Origin: an uncultured Pseudomonadota bacterium
Lineage (GTDB): Bacteria; Desulfobacterota_B; Binatia; UBA9968
Direction of reading: 5' to 3'
Assembly: GCA_946478635.1 (NCBI GenBank)
Contig: CAMLCX010000164.1
Location: 1 to 9,469 of the forward strand
Length of the DNA stretch: 9,469 bases
The position numbers and the translations under genes are program-made. Within the stretch, counting starts at the first letter, position 1; each line of letters begins with the position of its first letter. The notes beneath the pieces are model-generated. The model saw only the letters and a list, made by a program, of their open reading frames with translations. It was not told the origin of the DNA and did no database searches. Below are positions 1-7,381 of this stretch, piece by piece.

Positions 1-77
1 GGCGGTGTAGCTCAGTTGGTCAGAGCACGCGGCTCATATCCGCGGCGTCGTAGGTTCGACTCCTACCACCGCCACCA
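1..77 (+). tRNA. tRNA-Met (CAT anticodon), elongator type
   Basis: A full cloverleaf can be folded. The acceptor stem pairs 1-7 (GGCGGTG) with 67-73 (CACCGCC), the D stem pairs 10-13 with 23-26, the anticodon stem pairs 28-32 (CGCGG) with 40-44 (CCGCG), and the T stem pairs 50-54 with 62-66 around a TTCGACT loop. The anticodon is CAT at 35-37. Discriminator A74 is followed by an encoded CCA (75-77). The first pair is a normal G-C and the anticodon stem lacks the three consecutive G-C pairs of initiators, so this is not tRNA-fMet. A CAT anticodon can also belong to tRNA-Ile2, whose C34 becomes lysidine. The D-arm resembles elongator tRNA-Met, which I favour without certainty. The gene starts at the first base of the window, so its promoter is not visible. 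Confidence 0.93.
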
Positions 78-116
78 TTTTTCTTCCCGAACAACCCTCG
101 ATGATACCCGGCTGGG

Positions 117-836
117 TTAGAATTTTTCCGACCACTCAGCGCACCCGTATCGATCGTGAACAAGCTGATCGATGCGCGCCAACGGCAAATCCTCATACAA
201 GTCCCGCGCCTCCCAAGCGTTTTTCAACCGCTCGCACAACGATGCGGGATCGACGCGCAAGTTCGTGATAAACTTTGAGTGGGCGCGGCCTTTGCGATAT
301 TCCGGTTGCCCAGCGGGCACGGGCAAATATTTCTCAATCAGGACTAAATCAAAGTCTAAGAGAAACGTGCCGTGCACGAGCACAAAATGTGATTTCCGAT
401 ATTGTGCATTGCCGGAAAATTTTAGACCGTCACGGGTAATATCGCTGATACCTTCGATGCGCGACGTGGCGCCACAAAGCTCCTCGGCCACACCGCGATG
501 GCGCTCCAGGACAAAGGCAAATGTGTCTTTGATATTCTTCAGTCGGTGCCCGTCCGTATTTAAGATCAGCGAGTAATTGAGGCAGCCCGGACCTTGAAGC
601 ACCGTCCCCCCGCCGCTGATGCGCCGTAGAATCGGTATCTGATCGGCATTGCATGCGGCGAGATTCGCATTCCACATCAACCGATTGGAGTGTCCCAGAA
701 CCACAAAATGTTGTCCTGCTTCCCAAACGCGCAAACAATCATCGCTGGCTGGATTACTTTCCATGAGTTCGAGCAATGCTTCGTCGCAGGCGAGATTGGC
801 GGCGGGTTTGGCGAAACTCAAATCAAGAAATTTCAT
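117..836 (-). CDS. lplA: Lipoate-protein ligase A family protein (short form)
   Basis: This 239-residue protein belongs to the biotin/lipoate protein ligase (BPL/LplA/LipB) fold. Visible signatures are RRISGGGTV (71-79, the lipoyl-AMP binding loop), the following PGCLNYSLI (83-91), LKFSGNAQYR with the expected catalytic lysine K139, and VHGTFLLDFD (154-163). Family members join lipoate through an adenylate to the lysine of lipoyl domains in the cytoplasm. Segment GISDIT (129-134) matches the G-x-(N/S)-D of ATP-dependent LplA ligases and lacks the cysteine that LipM-type octanoyltransferases carry about here, so I infer a ligase. It is shorter than E. coli LplA (about 338 residues) and lacks most of the accessory C-terminal domain. 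It is divergent from aceE by 55 bases, which suggests it serves the E2 encoded next door. The gene converges with the tRNA, leaving 39 bases between them. The start is the ATG read from 836, with no strong Shine-Dalgarno. Confidence 0.86.
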   Translation of the reverse strand: MKFLDLSFAKPAANLACDEALLELMESNPASDDCLRVWEAGQHFVVLGHSNRLMWNANLAACNADQIPILRRISGGGTVLQGPGCLNYSLILNTDGHRLKNIKDTFAFVLERHRGVAEELCGATSRIEGISDITRDGLKFSGNAQYRKSHFVLVHGTFLLDFDLVLIEKYLPVPAGQPEYRKGRAHSKFITNLRVDPASLCERLKNAWEARDLYEDLPLARIDQLVHDRYGCAEWSEKF

Positions 837-891
837 GACGCTCAGTTGATTTTAGTCGTATTTTGTTGTCTGTTTGATTTAGCGAGGGTGG
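837..891. promoter_or_regulatory. Shared lplA/aceE divergent control region
   Basis: Only 55 AT-rich bases lie between the two divergent start codons, so promoters for lplA and the pyruvate dehydrogenase operon must overlap here or lie inside the opposite gene. On the minus strand a TAAAAT box (complement of 849-854, five of six matches to the -10 consensus) would put transcription start only about 6 bases before the lplA ATG. No good -35 accompanies it. On the plus strand I see no convincing sigma-70 pair. A GAGG at 884-887 sits four bases from the aceE ATG and is its likely but closely spaced ribosome site. No clear operator palindrome is visible. That a control region exists is inferred from gene arrangement rather than from motifs. 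Confidence 0.4.
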
Positions 892-3612
892 ATGGATCTC
901 GATAAGAAAAAACCGCACGACCCTGCTAGCTTGATCGGTGAGCACGAAAATGGCAAGGCGACGAAAAACGATCGCCATAAGTGGGTCTCGTCTCTTGAGC
1001 ATCTTCTCGAATACATTTTAAAGAATGAGCACTCTGAACAAGCATCGTTGCTTCTCGAAGAATTGAACGAACGCCTGCGCGACTCGGGCCTGAAGATCCC
1101 TCAAACCGTTAGTACGCCTTACATCAACACGATCCCGCCGGACAAAGAGCCTCCCTACCCTGGCAATCGTGAAATCGAACGACGCATCAAGAGTTACGTC
1201 CGTTGGAACGCCATGGCGATGGTCGTCAAAGCGAACCGCATTCATCCGGACATTGGCGGGCATATTTCAACTTACGCGTCGGCGGCGACTCTCTATGAGG
1301 TCGGCTTTAACCATTTTTTCCGCGGCAGCGGCGGTGATCATTACGCCGATATGGTCTACTTTCAAGGTCACGCATCGCCGGGCACCTATTCGCGCGCCTA
1401 CGTCGAGTGGCGCATCAATGCGCCCAAGCTGCACCACTTTCGCCAAGAACTCTCTCCGGTGGGCGGGGTTTCCTCGTATCCACATCCTTATTTGATGCCT
1501 GATTTTTGGCAGTTCCCCTCGGTTTCCATGGGGCTGGCTCCGATCATGTCGATCTATCAGGCGCGCTTCATTCGTTATCTCAAGAGCCGCGGTCTCCTCA
1601 CCGCCGAAGAACCGAAGGTTTGGTGCTTCCCCGGCGACGGAGAGATGGACGAGCCCGAATCGACCGGCGCGCTCACGGTCGCGGCCCGGGAGAGCCTCGA
1701 CAACCTCATCTGGGTCATCAATTGCAATCTGCAGCGGCTCGACGGACCGGTGCGCGGCAACGGCAAAATCATTCAGGAACTCGAGGCGCTTTTTCGCGGC
1801 GCCGGCTGGAACGTCATCAAAGTCATCTGGGGATCCGATTGGGATCCGCTCCTCGCCGCGGACGAAAAGGGACTGCTGCTCAAGCGGATGGAAGAAGCGG
1901 TCGACGGAGATTATCAGAAATATTCCGTCGAACCGGGAAGCTACACGCGCAAGCACTTTTTCGGCAAATATCCGGAGCTCTTGGAAATGGTCAATCATTT
2001 GACTGATGATCAGATCCGCAAGCTTCTTCGCGGCGGCCATGATCCGAAAAAAGTATACGCGGCCTATCAAGCCGCAGTTGAGCATAAGGGATCTCCCACG
2101 GTCATCCTCGCCAAGACAGTCAAGGGTTACGGCCTCGGCGAAGCGGGTGAGGGGCGAAACATCACACACCAGCAAAAGAAACTCAATGAGCGCGAGCTGC
2201 GCGAATTTCGTACTCGTTTCGACATTCCTCTACCCGATGAAGAAGTCGTTGAGACGCCCTTCTACCGCCCGCCGCTGGATAGCCCCGAGACCCAATATTT
2301 GCTCGGGCGGCGCAAGCAGTTGCGCGGTTTCCTCCCCGAGCGAAAGGTGCGCGCAAAACCGCTGGACGTTTCCGCAGCGGCCGAATACGCGGAATCGCTC
2401 AAAGGATCCGGCGAGCAATCCTTGTCGACTACGGGTGCCGCAGTGCGACTTCTCTCCAAACTTCTTCGCAACGAGGAAATCGGCAAGCTGATCGTACCGA
2501 TCATTCCCGACGAAGCGAGAACGTTTGGCATGGACTCCCTGTTCCGCCAAGTCGGGATTTATTCGCCGAAAGGCCAGCTCTACGAACCCGTGGACCGAGA
2601 AACCTTGCTTTACTACAACGAAGCGAAGGACGGCCAAATACTCGAGGAAGGCATTACCGAGGCCGGCGCCATGTCCTCTTTCATTGCCGCCGGCACTTCC
2701 TATGCGACCCTCGGACAAAACCTTATTCCATTCTACTTTTACTATTCCATGTTTGGTTTCCAACGCATCGGAGACTTGATCTGGGCCGCGGCGGACAGCA
2801 AAGCCAAAGGCTTTCTGCTCGGAGCGACAGCGGGACGAACAACCCTAAACGGCGAAGGCTTGCAGCATCAAGACGGCCATAGCCATTTGTTGGCGAGCAC
2901 GGTTCCGACGCTTTTGACCTACGATCCCGCATACGCCTACGAGATCGCGGTGATTATCAAAGATGGGCTGCGCCGGTTGTATGCTGAAGGCGAAGATCAT
3001 TTTTATTATCTAACGCTCTACAACGAGAGCTACCCGATGCCGGAGATGCCTGAAGGCGTGGAAGAAGGTATTCTCAAAGGGTTGTACAAGCTGAAAGCCG
3101 CGGCCCCGGGAAGAAAGTTCAAAGCGCATATCTTCGGCAGCGGTCCGTTATTGCGCGAAGCGTTGCGAGCACAAGAGATTCTCGCCGAGCAATTTGATGT
3201 GGCAGCGGATGTCTGGAGCGCCACCAGCTACAAGCTCTTGCGCGGCGACGCGCTCCGAACCGAGCGCTGGAACATGCTCCATCCAACTGCAGCGCCAAAA
3301 AAATCGTATCTAGCGTCGGTATTGCAGGACGAGGACGGTCCGTTTGTCGCGGTTTCCGATTATATGAAAATGGTTCCCGATCAAATTGCGCCCTGGGTAC
3401 CAGGTGGGCTGACGACGCTCGGCACCGACGGCTTCGGGCGCAGCGATACCCGGCAAAACCTCCGACGATTTTTTGAAGTCGACGCTGAAATGACCGCCTT
3501 GGCAACGCTTTACGCCCTCAACCAAAAGGGCTCATTGCCGGCACAAATTGTCGAAGAGGCGATCAAGAAACTTGCTATCGATCCCGAAAAAGCATTTCCC
3601 CATTACGTTTAA
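892..3612 (+). CDS. aceE: Pyruvate dehydrogenase E1 component, homodimeric type
   Basis: This 906-residue thiamine-diphosphate enzyme decarboxylates pyruvate and reductively acetylates the lipoyl group of E2. It aligns by eye along the whole E. coli AceE (about 887 residues), with roughly 18 extra residues at the N-terminus. Key residues are present: IGGH with H124 and QGHASPG with H160 in the active site; the ThDP/Mg motif GDGEMDEPES (248-257) running to NCNLQRLDG (277-285); the flexible-loop histidine in NITHQQKK (H426); the catalytic glutamate in EEGITEAG (E590); and YYSMFGFQRIGDL followed by the NGEGLQHQDGHSH segment. The chain ends in a normal transketolase C-terminal domain. ATG 892 is chosen because GAGG lies just upstream at 884-887. 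The spacing is short, and a slightly later start cannot be excluded since the first 20 or so residues are lysine-rich and poorly conserved. It is the first gene of aceE-aceF-lpdA. Confidence 0.97.
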   Translation: MDLDKKKPHDPASLIGEHENGKATKNDRHKWVSSLEHLLEYILKNEHSEQASLLLEELNERLRDSGLKIPQTVSTPYINTIPPDKEPPYPGNREIERRIKSYVRWNAMAMVVKANRIHPDIGGHISTYASAATLYEVGFNHFFRGSGGDHYADMVYFQGHASPGTYSRAYVEWRINAPKLHHFRQELSPVGGVSSYPHPYLMPDFWQFPSVSMGLAPIMSIYQARFIRYLKSRGLLTAEEPKVWCFPGDGEMDEPESTGALTVAARESLDNLIWVINCNLQRLDGPVRGNGKIIQELEALFRGAGWNVIKVIWGSDWDPLLAADEKGLLLKRMEEAVDGDYQKYSVEPGSYTRKHFFGKYPELLEMVNHLTDDQIRKLLRGGHDPKKVYAAYQAAVEHKGSPTVILAKTVKGYGLGEAGEGRNITHQQKKLNERELREFRTRFDIPLPDEEVVETPFYRPPLDSPETQYLLGRRKQLRGFLPERKVRAKPLDVSAAAEYAESLKGSGEQSLSTTGAAVRLLSKLLRNEEIGKLIVPIIPDEARTFGMDSLFRQVGIYSPKGQLYEPVDRETLLYYNEAKDGQILEEGITEAGAMSSFIAAGTSYATLGQNLIPFYFYYSMFGFQRIGDLIWAAADSKAKGFLLGATAGRTTLNGEGLQHQDGHSHLLASTVPTLLTYDPAYAYEIAVIIKDGLRRLYAEGEDHFYYLTLYNESYPMPEMPEGVEEGILKGLYKLKAAAPGRKFKAHIFGSGPLLREALRAQEILAEQFDVAADVWSATSYKLLRGDALRTERWNMLHPTAAPKKSYLASVLQDEDGPFVAVSDYMKMVPDQIAPWVPGGLTTLGTDGFGRSDTRQNLRRFFEVDAEMTALATLYALNQKGSLPAQIVEEAIKKLAIDPEKAFPHYV

Positions 3613-3639
3613 TCGCATCAAGCTCAGCACCGATTCTTC

Positions 3640-4947
3640 ATGGACGTAAAACTTCCCCAGCTCGCTGAAGGTGTAGAAGGCGGCACCGTTGTCAGTATCC
3701 TCGTCTCGGTGGGCCAGGAAGTAAAAAAAGACCAGTCCATCATGGAGCTTGAGACCCAAAAGGCGGTGGGCTCCATTCCCGCGCCGAGCTCCGGCGTGGT
3801 CACAAAGATTCACGTGAGTCAGGGCGCCGAAGTAAGCGTCGGCCAGGTGCTGATCTCGATGGAGAGCGGCGGTGCTGCCCCGCCTCCAAAACAGCCGGAA
3901 AGCCCCATCAATGCACCGGTCGCTGCCCCGCTGCCAAGCGTCCAACCGGTGCCCACCGCGCCAGCATCTTCAACCGCAGCTAGGCCCACTGACGATTTTC
4001 ACTACCAATCGAAGAGCGGCGCGCCGCCGCCGGCGCCGCCGTCCATACGCAAGATCGCGCGCGAGCTCGGCATCGATCTGACGCGAATCCAAGGCAGTGA
4101 AGCCGGCGGCAGAATCAATCTGGCGGACGTCCGCGCCTATATCCAGCGGTTGCAGCAGATTTCCGCGGGACCGCGCGAGGCGATGCAACCTGCCGCAGCA
4201 ACAACTCCAGCGCCGGCTGAAACGATCGATTTCGCCAAGTGGGGTCCCGTCCGCCGCGAGAAAATGTCGCCGCTCCGGCGCACCGTGAGCCGGCGCATGG
4301 TGGAGTCGTGGACGACGATTCCCAAGATCAACCAGTTTGACGACGCCGACATTACTTCCCTGCTTTCGCTGCGCAAAAAACATGGGCCCGCCTACGAAAA
4401 AAAAGGCGCGCATCTCACGCTCACTTCATTCTTGCTCTTCGTCCTCGGGCGCGCTTTAAAAAGACATCCGCGCGCCAACGCAAGCCTGGACAACACCGCG
4501 CCAGAGATTATCTATAAAGACTACTGTCACATCGGCGTCGCCGTCGACACGGAAGGCGGCCTGATCGTGCCGGTTCTGCGTGACGTCGATCATAAAAATC
4601 TCTTGCAGCTTTCCCAAGAGCTTCATGCCCTGACCGAGAAAACGCGCCAGCGCAAAATTTCCATCGAAGAACTGCAAGGCGGTACCTTTACGATCTCGAA
4701 TCAAGGGAGCATCGGCGGCAGCCATTTCACCCCGATTATCTACGCGCCTCAAGTTGCGATCTTGGGGGTCGGCCAGGGCCAAGCGAAACCGGTCGCCGTT
4801 GACGGCAAAATTGCCATTCGAACGATTCTGCCGCTTTGCCTGGCCTACGATCACCGCGTTTTGGACGGTGCCGATGCCGTGCGATTTTTGAAAGACGTGA
4901 TCGCCGGTCTGGAATCCTTCGATGAAGCGGACTTAAAACTCAAGTAA
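3640..4947 (+). CDS. aceF: Dihydrolipoyl acetyltransferase, pyruvate dehydrogenase E2
   Basis: E2 forms the core of the complex and transfers acetyl groups from its lipoyl arm to CoA. Domain order in 435 residues: one lipoyl domain (about 1-76) with the acceptor lysine K41 in LETQKAVG; a Pro/Ala-rich linker (about 77-127); a peripheral subunit-binding domain (about 134-172, PPSIRKIARELGIDL onward) that holds E1/E3; a second Ala/Pro linker; and the catalytic domain from about 205. The active site DHRVLDG supplies H405 and D409. FAKWGPV, PKINQFDDADIT and HIGVAVDTEGGLIVPV match AceF-type E2 rather than branched-chain or 2-oxoglutarate E2. Having a single lipoyl domain makes it shorter than E. 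coli AceF, which has three. The acidic residue normally before the lipoyl lysine (ETDKA) is glutamine here. It follows aceE by 27 bases, with no clear Shine-Dalgarno before ATG 3640. Confidence 0.96.
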   Translation: MDVKLPQLAEGVEGGTVVSILVSVGQEVKKDQSIMELETQKAVGSIPAPSSGVVTKIHVSQGAEVSVGQVLISMESGGAAPPPKQPESPINAPVAAPLPSVQPVPTAPASSTAARPTDDFHYQSKSGAPPPAPPSIRKIARELGIDLTRIQGSEAGGRINLADVRAYIQRLQQISAGPREAMQPAAATTPAPAETIDFAKWGPVRREKMSPLRRTVSRRMVESWTTIPKINQFDDADITSLLSLRKKHGPAYEKKGAHLTLTSFLLFVLGRALKRHPRANASLDNTAPEIIYKDYCHIGVAVDTEGGLIVPVLRDVDHKNLLQLSQELHALTEKTRQRKISIEELQGGTFTISNQGSIGGSHFTPIIYAPQVAILGVGQGQAKPVAVDGKIAIRTILPLCLAYDHRVLDGADAVRFLKDVIAGLESFDEADLKLK

Positions 4948-4953
4948 CTTCCT

Positions 4954-6369
4954 ATGGAACCGATCAGCACCGAAATCGTCGTTCTTGGCGCCGGGCCGGG
5001 CGGATATGCGGCGGCTTTCTATGCCGCTGACAAGGGTAAAAAAGTAACATTGGTGGAACAGAATTCTCGCCTTGGCGGGATCTGTTTGAACGTCGGCTGC
5101 ATTCCCTCGAAGGCCCTGCTTCACGCCGCTGAAGTTCTGCGCGAAGCGCGAGAATCCGCCCACCGCGGCATCGAATTCAGCCAGCCCAAAGTCGATATCG
5201 ACAAACTCCGCGCATGGAAAGAATCGATTTTGGACAAGCTTGGCCAGGGCATAAGCGGATTGGCAAAGCAGCGCGGTGTGCAAGTGGTGCACGGGCGCGG
5301 CCACTTCGAGGACTCGCAGACGCTGCGGGTTGAGACCAGTGAAGGACAAAAGTTTATTCGCTACGAAAAAGCCATCATCGCGGTCGGCTCCAAGCCGGCG
5401 ATGCCCAACGCCTTTGATCTCGGCAACAAACGCGTGATGACGTCGACTGAAGCCTTGGAGCTGCCGGACATCCCGCAGGATCTGCTGGTGGTCGGCGGGG
5501 GTTATATCGGCATGGAGCTGGGCACCGTGTACGCGGCGCTGGGCAGTAGCGTCGTCGTACTGGAGGCGCTGCCTTCGATACTCACAGGCGTCGATCCTGA
5601 TCTCGTCCGTCCGGTGGCGCGGGCGGCGCAAAAAGCTTTCAAAGAAATTCGCGTGAACACCAAAGTGCAAAAAATGGCCACGGCCGGCAAGCAGATCAAA
5701 GTCACCATGGAAATCGACAAGCAGCCGCGGGAAGAGATCTACGATCGCGTGCTCGTGAGCGTCGGCCGGGTGCCCAATCTGGCCGATCTCGGGCTCGAAA
5801 ACACAAAAGTCCTCAAAGACGATAGAGGATTTATTCAATGCAACGCCCAGCAGCAGACCGACGATCCGAATATCTACGCCATTGGTGACGCCAATGGCGG
5901 CATACTGCTTGCGCACCGCGCCAGCAAGGAGGCGCGGATTGCCGTCGAAGCGATGTTCGGCGAAGCCAGCACTTTCGAAAACGTGGTGATTCCCGCGGTC
6001 GTCTACACGGATCCCGAAGTGGCCTGGTGCGGTCTGACCGAAACCGAAGCCAAAGCCAAAAATATCGAAATCAAGGTGGCCAAGCTATTATGGGGCGCCT
6101 CCGGGCGCGCGCTTACTCTCGATCGGCCCGACGGCTTGACCAAACTGGTCATTGAGCCCGACACGGAAAGAATTCTCGGCGTCGGTATCGCCGGCGCCCG
6201 AGCCGGCGAACTGATCAGCGAAGGTGTGCTGGCCGTCGAACTGGGCGCCACCGTGCGCGACCTGGCGGAAACAGTCCATCCCCACCCGACGCTGTCGGAG
6301 ACTCTCATGGAAGCCGCCGAATCCTTTTATGGCACTGCCACTCATACCTTTTCGCGGCGCAATTCCTGA
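4954..6369 (+). CDS. lpdA: Dihydrolipoamide dehydrogenase (E3)
   Basis: This 471-residue flavoprotein reoxidises dihydrolipoyl-E2 and passes electrons through FAD to NAD+. It has the standard family length. Features in order: FAD-binding GAGPGG (12-17); redox disulfide in GGICLNVGCIPSK (C44 and C49); NAD-binding VVGGGYIGMELG (about 179-190) with an acidic residue at the end of the following strand (VVVLEA), favouring NAD over NADP; second FAD motif IYAIGDANGG; and the dimer-interface active site HPHPTLSE, with H444 as base and E449 as its partner. It starts 6 bases after the aceF stop with no obvious Shine-Dalgarno, so translation is probably coupled to aceF. E3 may also serve other lipoyl complexes such as 2-oxoglutarate dehydrogenase or glycine cleavage, but none is encoded in this window. 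Confidence 0.97.
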   Translation: MEPISTEIVVLGAGPGGYAAAFYAADKGKKVTLVEQNSRLGGICLNVGCIPSKALLHAAEVLREARESAHRGIEFSQPKVDIDKLRAWKESILDKLGQGISGLAKQRGVQVVHGRGHFEDSQTLRVETSEGQKFIRYEKAIIAVGSKPAMPNAFDLGNKRVMTSTEALELPDIPQDLLVVGGGYIGMELGTVYAALGSSVVVLEALPSILTGVDPDLVRPVARAAQKAFKEIRVNTKVQKMATAGKQIKVTMEIDKQPREEIYDRVLVSVGRVPNLADLGLENTKVLKDDRGFIQCNAQQQTDDPNIYAIGDANGGILLAHRASKEARIAVEAMFGEASTFENVVIPAVVYTDPEVAWCGLTETEAKAKNIEIKVAKLLWGASGRALTLDRPDGLTKLVIEPDTERILGVGIAGARAGELISEGVLAVELGATVRDLAETVHPHPTLSETLMEAAESFYGTATHTFSRRNS

Positions 6370-6402
6370 GCGATGGCGCCGCCCGATTGGCAATCGTAAA
6401 TG

Positions 6403-6436
6403 AGAGCAGTGCCCGATTTTTCTACTCGGCTCTTTT
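6403..6436 (+). terminator. Weak terminator-like hairpin after lpdA
   Basis: AGAGC (6403-6407) pairs with GCTCT (6429-6433), and CGA (6414-6416) can pair with TCG (6426-6428) inside it. The stem runs straight into a short T run (6433-6436). The stem is only moderately stable and the T run is short, so this is a candidate intrinsic terminator for the pyruvate dehydrogenase operon, not a firm one. Confidence 0.28.
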
Positions 6437-6461
6437 GACCGCGGTGTTCTCTGCTTATAGG
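6435..6461 (+). promoter_or_regulatory. Possible sigma-70 promoter for the exonuclease gene
   Basis: TTGACC (6435-6440, five of six to the -35 consensus) is followed after 15 bases by TATAGG (6456-6461, four of six to the -10 consensus). The spacer is shorter than the optimal 17. Transcription would start near 6468, giving a leader of about 25 bases before GTG 6494. The position directly after the hairpin of the upstream operon makes a promoter sensible, but the match is moderate. Confidence 0.35.
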
Positions 6462-6493
6462 GTCTAAACCTTGCACTCGCTGCCAATACACCC

Positions 6494-7381
6494 GTGACCG
6501 ATTCGCGCCCCCGCCTATTTTTGATCGACGGCAGCTCGTATATTTTTCGCGCGTTTTACGCTCTTCCGCCTCTCAGCAATTCCATGGGCTTGCCGACCAA
6601 TGCGATATTTGGCTTTCTCAACATTCTGCTAAAGTTTCTGAAACAATATAAGCCCGAGTACATAGCGGTGGTGCTGGATGCCGGGCGCGAGACATTTCGC
6701 CATCAAATTTTTTCAGCGTACAAAGGCAATCGGCCCGAGCCTCCCGCCGCACTGATTGCGCAGTTTCCCTACTTTCGACGGGTTCTGGACTGTCTCAATC
6801 TCCCGCTCGTCGAACTCGCCGGCTACGAAGCCGACGATATTATTGCCACACTGTGCGCCGCGATGTGCGATGAGGAATGCGATGTCGTCGTGGTGTCGAG
6901 CGACAAGGATCTCATGCAGTTAGTAACCGCCCAAGTCAGACTCCTGGATAGCGCCAAAGACCGCTGGATCGGCGCTGATCAAGTTCGAGCCAAGTTCGGG
7001 GTGCAACCGGATCAGGTGACACAGGTCATGGGGCTGATGGGCGACGCAGTCGACAATATTCCCGGTGTCAAAGGCATTGGCGCAAAAACTGCGGTGGCGT
7101 TGATTCAGCAATTCGCAACGCTGGAAAATCTGTTTAACCGGCTCACCGAAGTGGAAACACTGGCGCTTCGCGGCGCAGCGCGGCTGCGAAAGATTTTGGA
7201 GGACGGGAAAGACGCGGCATTCCTCAGCCGCACTCTGGCTACCGTCAAAAGAGACGTGCCGTTTACCATCGGTCTCGACGAACTCAGGTTCACCGGCCCC
7301 AATCACGTAATGCTGCGCAGCTTTTTTACGGAATTGGAATTTACCAACCTGATCCCCCTCCTGGACAACGGCCGGTTGTGA
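6494..7381 (+). CDS. Stand-alone 5'-3' exonuclease / flap endonuclease (PolA N-terminal domain family)
   Basis: This 295-residue protein covers the 5' nuclease domain of DNA polymerase I and stops there. Such enzymes remove RNA primers and 5' flaps. All carboxylates of the two-metal site are present with the spacing of Taq polymerase: D12 (LIDGSSYIFRAFY), D62, E112/D114/D115 (YEADDII), D137/D139 (SSDKDL), and D184/D187 (GDAVDNIPG). The last lead into the helix-3-turn-helix DNA-binding motif IPGVKGIGAKTA. AYKGNRP (75-81) matches the conserved arch residues. The C-terminus (FFTELEFTNLIPLL) resembles the end of the exonuclease domain in PolA. No polymerase sequence follows in any frame, so this is a free nuclease similar in layout to B. 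subtilis YpcP or E. coli Xni. GTG is the start: an in-frame stop lies at 6458-6460, and the next ATG (codon 31) would remove D12. No Shine-Dalgarno is evident. Confidence 0.92.
   Translation: MTDSRPRLFLIDGSSYIFRAFYALPPLSNSMGLPTNAIFGFLNILLKFLKQYKPEYIAVVLDAGRETFRHQIFSAYKGNRPEPPAALIAQFPYFRRVLDCLNLPLVELAGYEADDIIATLCAAMCDEECDVVVVSSDKDLMQLVTAQVRLLDSAKDRWIGADQVRAKFGVQPDQVTQVMGLMGDAVDNIPGVKGIGAKTAVALIQQFATLENLFNRLTEVETLALRGAARLRKILEDGKDAAFLSRTLATVKRDVPFTIGLDELRFTGPNHVMLRSFFTELEFTNLIPLLDNGRL

Noticed and set aside
1..77. The tRNA as an integration site for a mobile element.
   Set aside because: No integrase gene or repeat of the tRNA 3' end is visible in the window, and the neighbours are housekeeping genes.
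106..117. ACCC-GGCT-GGGT mini-hairpin at the lplA 3' end as a terminator between lplA and the tRNA.
   Set aside because: The stem is only four base pairs, overlaps the stop codon and has no T run on the lplA strand.
1267..2175. Long open frame of about 302 codons antisense to aceE.
   Set aside because: It lies wholly opposite the highly conserved core of AceE, its protein has no recognisable family, and such frames are expected opposite GC-rich genes.
4933..5916. Open frame of about 327 codons antisense to lpdA.
   Set aside because: It mirrors the codon structure of lpdA, has no motif I recognise and lacks a sensible ribosome site. It is a shadow of lpdA.
6384..6396. CGATT-GGC-AATCG hairpin just after lpdA as the operon terminator.
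   Set aside because: It has five pairs with a three-base loop and no T run. The hairpin at 6403-6436 is a slightly better candidate.
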